Shown here one piece after another: positions 50,860 through 58,992 of a stretch of 64,000 nt of DNA. Where the stretch lies: NCBI RefSeq assembly GCF_002953135.1, contig NZ_CP026372.1, positions 3,273,501-3,337,500 of the forward strand. Reading direction: 5' to 3'. Numbering within the stretch: the stretch's first letter is position 1; each line of letters begins with the position of its first letter. The notes below the pieces were generated by a model that saw only the letters and a list, made by a program, of their open reading frames with translations, was not told the origin of the DNA and searched no databases. The translations under genes were made by a program, and so were the position numbers. The stretch is from Sphingobium sp. SCG-1 (GTDB taxonomy: Bacteria; Pseudomonadota; Alphaproteobacteria; Sphingomonadales; Sphingomonadaceae).

Positions 50860-52079
50860 GCCGCCTTCGCCGCACGATGGTCGGCCAGCAGCCGGTGATA
50901 GACAGGCTCATAACGCATGATGTTCGACGCCCAGTTGCGCTCCTGCTCGACGAAGCGCCTTGCCACCGCGCGCCGCGTCTCCCAGCCCGCGCGATCTGCG
51001 AACAGGCCGTCGAGCGCTCGTGCGATCGCTGCCGGATCATCGGGCGCAAACAGTGTGCCGGTCACGCCGTCCTCGATCAGTTCGCGATGCCCGCCGACGC
51101 TCGACGCTGCGACCAGCCGCCCCTGCGCCATCGCCTCCAGCGGCTTCAATGGCGTCACAAGCTCGGTGAGCCGCATCGCCTTGCGCGGATAGGCCAGCAC
51201 ATCGATCAGGCTGTAATAATTCTCGACCTCGTCATGCGGCACGCGGCCCACGAACGCGATATGATCCGCGACCGGAGACGCCGCTGCCTGAGCCCGCAAC
51301 GCCGCTTCACGCGGGCCGCCGCCGACCAGCAGCAACTTCGCCTTGGGCCGCGCCTGCACCAGTGCCGGCATTGCCGCGATCAGGTCGTCCAGCCCTTCAT
51401 AATCGTAAAAGCTGCCAATGAACCCGACGACATCAGCGCCATCCAGCCCCAGCGCGGACCGCAACGCAGGATCGGCCGCAACCGGCGTACCGAACATTTC
51501 CATGTCCACGCCATTGGGTGACACCGCAATCTTCGCCGGATCGACGCCGCGCGAAATCAGGTCGTCCTTCAATCCCTGGCAGATCACGACTACCGCATCG
51601 GCGGCGCGCACGACGCGGCTCTCGATCTGCTTCGTCAGCCAGTAGCGCGTGCTGTTCTCCGTGCCGGTGCCGTTACCCACGGCGGCGTCTTCCCAGAACG
51701 CGCGAATTTCATAGACGAAAGGCACCCCGACTCGCCGCGCCACGCGCAGCGCCGCCAGCGCATTCAGCACCGGCGAATGGGCATGGATCAGGTCGGGCCG
51801 CCATTCCGCCGCCAGTGCAGCGGTCGCCTCGGTCAGAGCGGCGATCTCTCGCCATTCGCGCACGATCCCGCTGCCCGGCGTGATCTCGCCTGGCGTGCGG
51901 TGGAAGGTTAGCCCGTCGATCGTCTCTACCAATGGCCCCTCGGCGGTATGCCGCCGCCCGGTGATCCCGCGCACATCCCATCCCTGCGCCATCTGCGCCC
52001 GCAGGATCGCGCGGGTACGGAAGGTGTAGCCGCTATGGAGCGGCAGGCTGTGGTCGAGAACGTGCAATATCCGGGTCAT
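50856..52079 (-). CDS. Exosortase A-associated glycosyltransferase (GT4-like, TIGR04063 type)
   Basis: 407-aa GT-B glycosyltransferase. The N-terminus HVLDHSLPLHSGYTFRTRAILRAQ is the hallmark of the exosortase A-system glycosyltransferase. The donor-binding C-domain has DVVGFIGSFYDYEGLDDLI, AKLLLVGGGPREAAL and the EX7E-type region RLTELVTPLKPLEAMAQGRLVAASSVGGHRELIEDG. It is expected to build an exopolysaccharide linked to PEP-CTERM/exosortase systems. It is transcribed away from the O-antigen-ligase-like gene. Confidence 0.9.
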   Translation of the reverse strand: MTRILHVLDHSLPLHSGYTFRTRAILRAQMAQGWDVRGITGRRHTAEGPLVETIDGLTFHRTPGEITPGSGIVREWREIAALTEATAALAAEWRPDLIHAHSPVLNALAALRVARRVGVPFVYEIRAFWEDAAVGNGTGTENSTRYWLTKQIESRVVRAADAVVVICQGLKDDLISRGVDPAKIAVSPNGVDMEMFGTPVAADPALRSALGLDGADVVGFIGSFYDYEGLDDLIAAMPALVQARPKAKLLLVGGGPREAALRAQAAASPVADHIAFVGRVPHDEVENYYSLIDVLAYPRKAMRLTELVTPLKPLEAMAQGRLVAASSVGGHRELIEDGVTGTLFAPDDPAAIARALDGLFADRAGWETRRAVARRFVEQERNWASNIMRYEPVYHRLLADHRAAKAA

Positions 52080-52141
52080 GACGGACGTGATTTGCCGGAA
52101 AAGGATTAACGGCCCGTCAACCCCGTTCGGCTAATCCGGCC

Positions 52142-52288
52142 ATGTCATGCAATCGACTGCCGCCTCCTAAAGTGATCGACACTTTCTCCCTGTTCGTCAG
52201 CCATGGCCTTATCATGGTGGCATTGTGGCGCCTGATGTCGCGCAAGGATCTGGACCGCGAATCGGAAGAGGCGACGCCCGATGCGTGA
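52142..52288 (+). CDS. 48-aa membrane protein upstream of the Wzy-like gene
   Basis: Small gene from ATG 52142 to TGA 52286-52288, overlapping the next gene's start (52281) by 8 bp. The product has one hydrophobic segment (VIDTFSLFVSHGLIMVALWRLM) and a charged C-terminus (RKDLDRESEEATPD). The tight overlap favours translation coupled to the Wzy-like gene. It is too short for routine gene callers. The start could also be the GTG at 52172. Confidence 0.6.
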   Translation: MSCNRLPPPKVIDTFSLFVSHGLIMVALWRLMSRKDLDRESEEATPDA

Positions 52289-53639
52289 CCTGTTCTTCGT
52301 CGCCTTCCTCGGGGCATTCTTCCTGCTCGGCCTGAAGCGCTCGTTTCTGCTCGTCCTCACCTATGCCTATATCGACATCGTCGCGCCGCAGCGGCTGTCC
52401 TATTTCCTGCTGAATTCGATCCCCATCTCCGCCATCGCGTTCGGGCTGGCCGTGGTCGGCTGGATGATCGCAGACGACAAGGCGGAATTGCGCATCTCCA
52501 CGCGTCAGGTACTGATGATCGTCCTGCTTGCATGGTGCGGCTACACGACCCTGCACGCCGATTTCCCGGTGGAGGCGCTGACGAAATGGGCGTGGGTGTG
52601 GAAGGCGCTCGTCTTCGCGATTTTCCTGCCCTTCACTCTCCGCACCCGCCTGCGCATGGAGGCGCTAGCGCTGGTCATGGTCCTCTGCGCCAGTTCGATC
52701 ATCATCACCGGCGGCATCAAGACGCTGCTCTCCGGCGGCGGCTATGGCGTCCTCAACCTGATGATCGACGACAATAGCGGCCTTTACGAAGGCAGCACGA
52801 TTTCCACCGTCGCAATCGCCATCATCCCGCTGATCCTGTGGCTCACCAACTACGGCACGATCTTCCCGCCCAGCCGCCTCCTCAAACTTGCCGGATGGGC
52901 GCTGTGCGGCGCGTGCCTGCTGATCCCCATCGGAACAGAGACGCGGACCGGCCTGCTCTGCATCCTGCTATTGGGCGGGCTAATGATGATGCACATGCAG
53001 CGACGCATCGTCTATGGCACGCTGATTGCAATTGCCGCGTTCGCCGCGATCCCCTTCCTGCCCTCCTCCTTCACCTCGCGTATGGACACCATCGAGAGCT
53101 ACCAGTCGGACGAGAGCGCCTCCACCCGCGTCGCCGTGTGGCAATGGACGATTCAATATGTGAAGGACCACCCGTTCGGCGGCGGCTTCGACGCCTATCT
53201 CAGCAACAGCTTCCGCTACGAGAAGACGACACTCGAAGGCCCGCCCGGTGCACAGACGGTCGAGCGCAACATCGTCGTCGATCATGGCCGCGCCTATCAT
53301 AGCGCCTATTTCGAGATGCTGGGTGAACAGGGCTTCTTCGGCTTCATTCTGTGGGCGCTGATCCATGGCATGTCGCTCGCCCGCACCGAATGGATACGTC
53401 GCCACTATAAACGCCGCGACGACCCTACGAAAGCGTGGGTCGCGCCGCTCGCCCTCGCCTTGCAGCAGGGGCACCTCGTCTATCTGCTGGGCGCGGCGTT
53501 CGTCGGCATCGCCTTCCAGACGTTCGTGTTCATGATGCTCGCCTTGCAAATCGCCCTGTCGACCTACCTCGCCCGCCAGCGTCGCCATGAGGAAGGCGTG
53601 CCCATCTTCGCCCCCCGCCCGCAGAGCGCCACCGCGTGA
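52281..53639 (+). CDS. Exosortase A-associated O-antigen ligase/Wzy-like membrane protein
   Basis: 452-aa polytopic protein with about ten to twelve transmembrane segments. The N-terminal DLFFVAFLGAFFLLGLKRSFLLVLTYAYIDIVAPQRL and the central GGGFDAYLSNSFRYEKT with the following large periplasmic loop, HGRAYHSAYFEMLGEQGFFGFILW, match the exosortase-associated ligase/polymerase family (TIGR03097 type). It probably polymerises or transfers a polysaccharide. It overlaps the acyltransferase start by GTGA. Confidence 0.9.
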   Translation: MRDLFFVAFLGAFFLLGLKRSFLLVLTYAYIDIVAPQRLSYFLLNSIPISAIAFGLAVVGWMIADDKAELRISTRQVLMIVLLAWCGYTTLHADFPVEALTKWAWVWKALVFAIFLPFTLRTRLRMEALALVMVLCASSIIITGGIKTLLSGGGYGVLNLMIDDNSGLYEGSTISTVAIAIIPLILWLTNYGTIFPPSRLLKLAGWALCGACLLIPIGTETRTGLLCILLLGGLMMMHMQRRIVYGTLIAIAAFAAIPFLPSSFTSRMDTIESYQSDESASTRVAVWQWTIQYVKDHPFGGGFDAYLSNSFRYEKTTLEGPPGAQTVERNIVVDHGRAYHSAYFEMLGEQGFFGFILWALIHGMSLARTEWIRRHYKRRDDPTKAWVAPLALALQQGHLVYLLGAAFVGIAFQTFVFMMLALQIALSTYLARQRRHEEGVPIFAPRPQSATA

Positions 53640-54718
53640 CCGGCGAACTGAAAAGCCTCACCGCCGCGCGTGGCCTCGCGGCATGGCTGGTGGTCCTCTA
53701 CCACATCCGCAGCGGCGCGAACTGGGCGCCCGACTGGCTGTTCGCCTTCGCCAGCAAGGGCTATCTGGCCGTCGACTTCTTCTTCCTGCTCTCGGGCTTC
53801 GTCATCTACCTCTCGGCGCATCGGGCGATGCTGCGCGACGGAACAGCGGCAATAGCGCCGTTCCTGATCCGCCGCTTCGCCCGCATCTATCCGCTTTACG
53901 GCTTCATGCTCGCACTGACGCTGCTGTTCGTCCTGCTGCTCCACGCGACTGGCGACGATCCGCAGGGCTATCCCATGCGCGAACTGCCGCTGCACATCGC
54001 GATGCTTCAGAACTGGGGCTTCACCGAAAAGCTCGCCTGGAACCATCCCGCCTGGTCGATCAGCGCGGAGATGGCCGCCTATCTCCTATTCCCGATCATC
54101 ATACTCGGCACACCGATCTCCGAAACCCGCCGCCCGAACCTGCTGGCCGCAATGATCCTGACGCTGGCCACGCTGTTCGTCATTCTCCACTTCAATGGCG
54201 AGACCACGCTTGGCCGCGACATTCCGCATTTCGGCCTACTCCGCTGCCTCGCGGAGTTCACTTGCGGCGTGCTGCTCTGCGCTTTCTGGCTGCGCGGGCC
54301 AGATGGTGAAGTATATGCGTTCGGGCTGTCGCTCGGCGGTGTCGCGATGTTCTGGGGCCTATGGCTGACGGGCCTCGCCAGCGAGCTTTGGGCGTTCCCC
54401 GCAGGAGCCGCCTGCCTCATCCTCGCGCTCGCCCATTCGTCAGCCTTCCGGCACAACCCTTTGCACATCAAGCCGTTGATAACATTGGGAGAGATAAGCT
54501 ACGGCACTTACCTCTCCCACTTCATGTTATACGTCTGGTTCAAGATCATCTTTGTGGCCGATCCGCATGCCGTTCCGCCGATCCTGATGCTCTCCTTCCT
54601 CGCCCTCACCCTCGCCGCGTCCTTCCTTCTCCACCACTGGATCGAGAAGCCGGGACGCGACTGGGCGATGGCGTTCAGGAAGCGGTTGCCGCCTCGGCTT
54701 GCGTCACGGCCGTCTTGA
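53636..54718 (+). CDS. Acyltransferase family 3 membrane protein, polysaccharide modification
   Basis: 360-aa acyltransferase-3 protein. SLTAARGLAAWLVVLYHIRSG contains the conserved R and H; FFFLLSGFVIYLSAHRAM and RRFARIYPLYGFMLALTL follow; ISYGTYLSHFMLYVWFKI is near the end. About ten membrane segments. It starts at GTG 53636, four bases inside the previous gene. It likely O-acetylates the polysaccharide made by this locus. Confidence 0.9.
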   Translation: MTGELKSLTAARGLAAWLVVLYHIRSGANWAPDWLFAFASKGYLAVDFFFLLSGFVIYLSAHRAMLRDGTAAIAPFLIRRFARIYPLYGFMLALTLLFVLLLHATGDDPQGYPMRELPLHIAMLQNWGFTEKLAWNHPAWSISAEMAAYLLFPIIILGTPISETRRPNLLAAMILTLATLFVILHFNGETTLGRDIPHFGLLRCLAEFTCGVLLCAFWLRGPDGEVYAFGLSLGGVAMFWGLWLTGLASELWAFPAGAACLILALAHSSAFRHNPLHIKPLITLGEISYGTYLSHFMLYVWFKIIFVADPHAVPPILMLSFLALTLAASFLLHHWIEKPGRDWAMAFRKRLPPRLASRPS

Positions 54719-55232
54719 TTGCATCGACAAAGGCGGGAATGTCATCGGGCTTGCGGCTGGTGATGAGGTTGCCATCCACCACCACTTCGCGATCCACTAC
54801 GTCTGCCCCGGCATTGGCCAGGTCGGTACGCAGCGAGGGCCAGCTCGTCACGGTTTTCCCATCGACGACATCGGCCTCGACCAGCAGCCAAGGCCCATGG
54901 CAGATCGCCGCGACGATCTTCCCGCTGTCCATGAACTCCTCGACGATATCGATGGCCCTGTCTTCCATCCGAAGACTGTCGGGATTGGCAACCCCGCCCG
55001 GAATGACCAGCGCGTCGTAATCGGCGGTATCCACGTCATCCAGCGTCAGATCGGGCGTGATCGTGTCGCCCTTCTTGTCATGCTCCATCCCCTGTATCGG
55101 ATCGAGCTTTGGTGAAGCGAGCGTTACTTGCGCCCCCGCCTCCAACAGGCGCTTGCGCGGCTCGAACAGTTCGGACTGCTCGAAGCCATCGGTGGCAATG
55201 AAGAGGAACTTGGCATCGGCAATGTCGGGCAT
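54675..55232 (-). CDS. DJ-1/PfpI family protein (type 1 glutamine amidotransferase-like)
   Basis: 185-aa protein of the DJ-1/PfpI superfamily. The nucleophile elbow is AAICHGPWLL (Cys before His), with E in FEQSELFEP and the GGVANPD turn. Close relatives are general stress proteins, deglycases or intracellular peptidases; the exact activity is not settled. ATG 55232 with GCAGGAG upstream was used rather than a 42-residue extension. Its 3' end overlaps the acyltransferase end by about 44 bp on the opposite strand. Confidence 0.9.
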   Translation of the reverse strand: MPDIADAKFLFIATDGFEQSELFEPRKRLLEAGAQVTLASPKLDPIQGMEHDKKGDTITPDLTLDDVDTADYDALVIPGGVANPDSLRMEDRAIDIVEEFMDSGKIVAAICHGPWLLVEADVVDGKTVTSWPSLRTDLANAGADVVDREVVVDGNLITSRKPDDIPAFVDAIKTAVTQAEAATAS

Positions 55233-55403
55233 GGGGAACTCCTGCGGTATAAGGGGATTGCCGCACCAACAGGTCGCCTTATGGAAGGTTGCGGAACGAA
55301 GCGACGGAACGCGTGTTGAGCGCGACACTCCGAAGGAGCTGCTGGCGCTGGCCTCCAACCGGCAACGGCGCTATCCTGACCGCCAAGCAACAAAAGGAAC
55401 CGC

Positions 55404-56570
55404 ATGCCCGCCGCCGACAAGTCCGTGCCCAAGGAGCCGTTAGTCAAGATCAACGCGACTCCGCCGGACCTGCATGAAATGTGGCGCAGCACGCTGCACT
55501 GGTTCGACTTGCATGGGCTGGAGATCCTAATCGCGTGCGGCGCAGGCTTACTCATCTATCTCGGCCTCGGCGCGCTGAAGCACCTTGCCCAGCGGCTGCG
55601 CGATCGTGAAGGCGATTCCTCGAGCCTGATGACGGTCATCGGCCGGGCCTTTTCACGCACGACCCACTTCTTCCGGGTCATGGTCGCGGCACGGCTGGTC
55701 GCGGGCTACGCCAATCCGCCCGACCTGCTGATGCGCACGATCACCTTCCTCTTCACCGTCGCGACAGTGTTTCAGGGGGCGATCTGGCTGCGCGAGATCA
55801 TCATTGGCCTGATCGAGCGCCGCACGGCCGACGATGGCAGCGACACGCTGACCAACGCGATGGGCATCATCCGCCTGCTCGTGACCGTGGCGCTATTCTC
55901 CATCGCAATCATCGTCGTGCTCGACAATCTGGGCGTCAACGTCACCGGCCTCGTCGCGGGCCTTGGCGTCGGCGGCATTGCCATCGGCCTTGCCGCGCAG
56001 GGCATATTCTCCGACCTGTTCGCCGCGCTCTCGATCATCTTCGACAAGCCGTTCCGTCGGGGCGAGACGATCCACTATGACCAGACCACCGCGACCGTCG
56101 AGAAGATCGGCCTCAAAAGCACGCGCCTGCGCGCCGTCACCGGCGAGCGTAAAGTGATCTCCAACGCGAACCTGCTGCAGAAGGAAATCACCAACTACCA
56201 GCATCTCGACCATCGCCGCATCAAGTTCGCCTTCGGCCTCATCTACCAGACCGACCCCGACCATGCCGAACGCGTGCCCGACATCGTGAGGGACATCGTG
56301 GAATCGCTCGACGGCAAGTTCATCCGCTGCGGCATGATAAACTTCGGTGCCAGTAGCCTCGACTATGAAGTGGAGTTCGACGTCTACCTGCCCGACTGGG
56401 ACTCCATCTACAAAGTCCGGCACAAGGTCGCGATCGCAATGCTGAAGCGCTTCGCCAAGGAGCGGCTGGAGTTCGCCTACCCCACGCAGACCACTTTCAC
56501 GGCCGATCCGGAAGGCAAATATATCATGCCCTACCCGAGCGTGATGCCGGTCAGCGGCATCAAAAGCTGA
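55404..56570 (+). CDS. Mechanosensitive ion channel family protein (MscS-like)
   Basis: 388-aa channel protein. Four predicted transmembrane segments; the pore-lining helix is GLVAGLGVGGIAIGLAAQGIFSDLFAALSIIFDKPFRRGE, the MscS signature. The beta domain contains GLKSTRLRAVTGERKVISNANLLQKEITNY. It opens under hypo-osmotic stress to release solutes. An AAAAGGAA ribosome site precedes the ATG. Confidence 0.92.
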   Translation: MPAADKSVPKEPLVKINATPPDLHEMWRSTLHWFDLHGLEILIACGAGLLIYLGLGALKHLAQRLRDREGDSSSLMTVIGRAFSRTTHFFRVMVAARLVAGYANPPDLLMRTITFLFTVATVFQGAIWLREIIIGLIERRTADDGSDTLTNAMGIIRLLVTVALFSIAIIVVLDNLGVNVTGLVAGLGVGGIAIGLAAQGIFSDLFAALSIIFDKPFRRGETIHYDQTTATVEKIGLKSTRLRAVTGERKVISNANLLQKEITNYQHLDHRRIKFAFGLIYQTDPDHAERVPDIVRDIVESLDGKFIRCGMINFGASSLDYEVEFDVYLPDWDSIYKVRHKVAIAMLKRFAKERLEFAYPTQTTFTADPEGKYIMPYPSVMPVSGIKS

Positions 56571-56580
56571 CGGTAGAATT

Positions 56581-58059
56581 GTGGCCCGATTGGCGGAGTG
56601 GCCGGAACAGGGGCCGCAACTCACAGGTTCGACAAACGCCTCCCAGCTACCTTGGATTACGACGCGGCCCGGCCTGCCCTATTTCCTGACCGCGCATGGC
56701 GCGCCGTGGACGCCGATCGGCCAGAACGACGCAGTGACATGGCCCGAACTCTCCGGCCTATTCCGCCGCCGCGACCTTCCCGCCGTGGAGCGGCACCTGC
56801 GCTGGCTAAAGGCCCACGGCGTCAACTGCCTGCGCCTGATGCTAGAATATTGCCAGACGGAGCATCGCTATATCGAGCGTCCCGCCGGACGGTTCGCACC
56901 CAATATGGTGCGGCTGTGGGACGATCTCTTCGCGATGCTGGAGGACATCGGCCTGCATGTGCTGCTGACTCCCTTCGACACCTTCTTCACTTGGATACGG
57001 TGGCGCGATCACCCCTATAACGCACGCAATGGGGGCCCGTGTTCCAGCCGCCGCACGCTCCTCACCTGCCCCGCCACGCGCGATGCGATCAAGGCGCGCC
57101 TCGCCTTCGCCAGCGACCGATGGGGCGGCAGCCCGGCGATCTTCGCTTGGGACTTATGGAATGAGATGCACCCGGCGCACGGCGGCGACGATCCCGCAAC
57201 GTTCGGACCGTTCATTGAGGATATCGGCCCATGGCTCCGCGCCCGCGAGACCGAACGCCATGGCCGCGCGCACTTGCAGACTGTCTCGGTCTTCGGCCCC
57301 GAACTGCTGAAACATGCCTCAATTTCAGAGACAATTTTCCGCCATCCGCGCCTCGATTTCGCGAACACTCATCTTTACGAACATGGCACGATCGACGATC
57401 CGAAAGACACGATTGCGCCCGCCCTTGCCGTCGGCCGGTTGATGCGGGCGGCGGTGCAGGACGCGGCTGACGGACGCCCGGTCTTCGATTCCGAACATGG
57501 CCCGATCCACCGCTTCAAGGACAAGAAGCACACCCTGCCCGAACCCTTTGACGACCAATATTTCCGCCACATCCAATGGGCACATCTGGCAAGCGGCGGC
57601 GCGGGCGGTGGCATGCGCTGGCCCAACCGCCACCCCCACATCCTGACGCCCGGAATGCGCCGCGCACAGCAATCGCTCGCCACGTTCCTGCCCCTCATCG
57701 ACTGGGCGCAATTCCACCGACGCAACCTGAACGAGGAAGTCACCGTCTCCCACCAGTCGCTCGCGAAATTCGGCTGCGGGGATGAGAAGCAGGCTGTGCT
57801 GTGGCTACTACGGACCGACACGCGTTCAAAGGACGGCATGGTTCCCAGAGAAGCCACTCCGATCACCACCAGCGCCCACATGCCCGGACTTAAAGCCGGA
57901 ACATACATCGTGACTAGCTTCGACACCGAAACCTGCGAGCCTCACACCCAAATGCTGGAAGCCGACAACGATGGCCTCGACGTACCGGATATCGCGATAA
58001 GGAACGACATCGCCATCGCGATCACACCCGCCGGGACGCAGCGCTTAAACTATACCTAG
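56581..58059 (+). CDS. Glycoside hydrolase family 5-like protein
   Basis: 492-aa TIM-barrel glycosidase-like protein. The acid/base Glu is E195 in AIFAWDLWNEMHP, the nucleophile candidate is E305 in PVFDSEHGPIH, and NCLRLMLEYCQ, HVLLTPFDTFF and FANTHLYEHG fill other strands. No signal peptide was found, so it may be cytoplasmic or exported otherwise. The GTG start at 56581 is 11 bp after the MscS gene. Linked to polysaccharide metabolism by location; substrate unknown. Confidence 0.83.
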   Translation: MARLAEWPEQGPQLTGSTNASQLPWITTRPGLPYFLTAHGAPWTPIGQNDAVTWPELSGLFRRRDLPAVERHLRWLKAHGVNCLRLMLEYCQTEHRYIERPAGRFAPNMVRLWDDLFAMLEDIGLHVLLTPFDTFFTWIRWRDHPYNARNGGPCSSRRTLLTCPATRDAIKARLAFASDRWGGSPAIFAWDLWNEMHPAHGGDDPATFGPFIEDIGPWLRARETERHGRAHLQTVSVFGPELLKHASISETIFRHPRLDFANTHLYEHGTIDDPKDTIAPALAVGRLMRAAVQDAADGRPVFDSEHGPIHRFKDKKHTLPEPFDDQYFRHIQWAHLASGGAGGGMRWPNRHPHILTPGMRRAQQSLATFLPLIDWAQFHRRNLNEEVTVSHQSLAKFGCGDEKQAVLWLLRTDTRSKDGMVPREATPITTSAHMPGLKAGTYIVTSFDTETCEPHTQMLEADNDGLDVPDIAIRNDIAIAITPAGTQRLNYT

Positions 58060-58189
58060 AGAAGATGGTGGCGGGGCTTGGATCGAACTCTCCACCTAGC
58101 ATACAGATTTTCGCAGTTTTTTTATTCATTCAGCATCTATAACCACAGTTTTTGCAGAGCAAGGCGTCAACCGATATGGTGAAGAATGG

Positions 58190-58512
58190 CCCATAACCTG
58201 TTGGGAAAGTTGCGTGCGACAGTGGCCGGTAGACGAGCGTTTCGCCTTTCGAGCAGCGGCCATGGCTGCGGGTCATGTTGGTGACGGTCCAGGTTCCATC
58301 GATGACCACGAGGCGTTCGGGTTCCAGATCGATCTGACCATCGAACCAGTCGTGACGCCGTTTCAAAACGTCGGGCCGGTCTTGCTCGATTGCATGAGCA
58401 GTCTTTTGTTGCGCGTCATGCCCCCGCGCACGAAAAAGCGGTGAAGACCGGCAACAGAAACACGCAGACTAATCTCAGCCAAGCCAGTCCGCAGTTCCTC
58501 CAGCAAAACCTT
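58190..58512 (-). mobile_element. Decayed IS630-family transposase remnant
   Basis: On the minus strand, LLEELRTGLAEISLRVSVAGLHRFFVRGGMTRNK, then a one-base frameshift near 58402, then TAHAIEQDRPDVLKRRHDWF and LEPERLVVIDGTWTVTNMTRSHGRCSKGETL. This follows the IS630 order HTH then DDE domain, where intact copies read IDETW. The Glu is changed to Gly and the 3' half is lost, so it is non-functional. No terminal inverted repeats were found. Confidence 0.75.
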
Positions 58513-58943
58513 CAAGGGCTGGTTGCAGCAATCGAGACATACCGGTTCGCAGCCGTGTGTGGGCGGATGCGGAACAGCGCAGGTTGGTGCGTGAGGTTGA
58601 TGGGTTAGCGCGCGCCGCTGACGGACATTCTGTGCACGAGCGGATCGAGGTGCTCGGCCAGGACGTGAATATTAGTATCAGTTCGCAGCGGGAAACGTCG
58701 AGCCTGTGCTGGACCGAACGCGTACATCCAGCCGCGCAGGCGCTGCGGCAAAGTTGGTGGTCGCAAGTTGCCGACTTGGCGGAGTGGGTTTTTCTCCGCC
58801 ATCGATGACATTGGGGATATTGCCGGTTCGAAGTCGAAGACAGTAACTGGACTACGGCATTTCGAGTGGTAGCCGATCCATACAATCCCAATTCGCCGGT
58901 ATCGACCGAATCGAGACGCGGACAGCCGACCTGTAGTCAAGAA

Positions 58944-58980
58944 CCAAAGAGCCTGCTGAATGAGTAGCGGGCTCTTTCGC
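58944..58980 (-). terminator. Rho-independent terminator of the phospholipase C gene
   Basis: AAAGAGCCCGCT and AGCAGGCTCTTT arms (one mismatch) around a short loop, followed on the minus strand by TTTGGTTCTTG. Confidence 0.8.
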
Positions 58981-58992
58981 CGTCCGATGCCG

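Larger units (their letters stand above)
58060..58992. other. Gene-poor region with IS630 remnant
   Basis: About 930 bp with no intact gene. It holds the IS630-type remnant (58190-58512) and the terminator of the phospholipase gene (58944-58980). The part 58520-58940 contains only unsupported ORF fragments. Confidence 0.6.

Noticed and set aside
58060..58100. tRNA-like 3' end (TTCGATC loop and CCA) on the minus strand
   Set aside because: The T-stem does not pair, the acceptor spacing is one base short and no anticodon arm is found.
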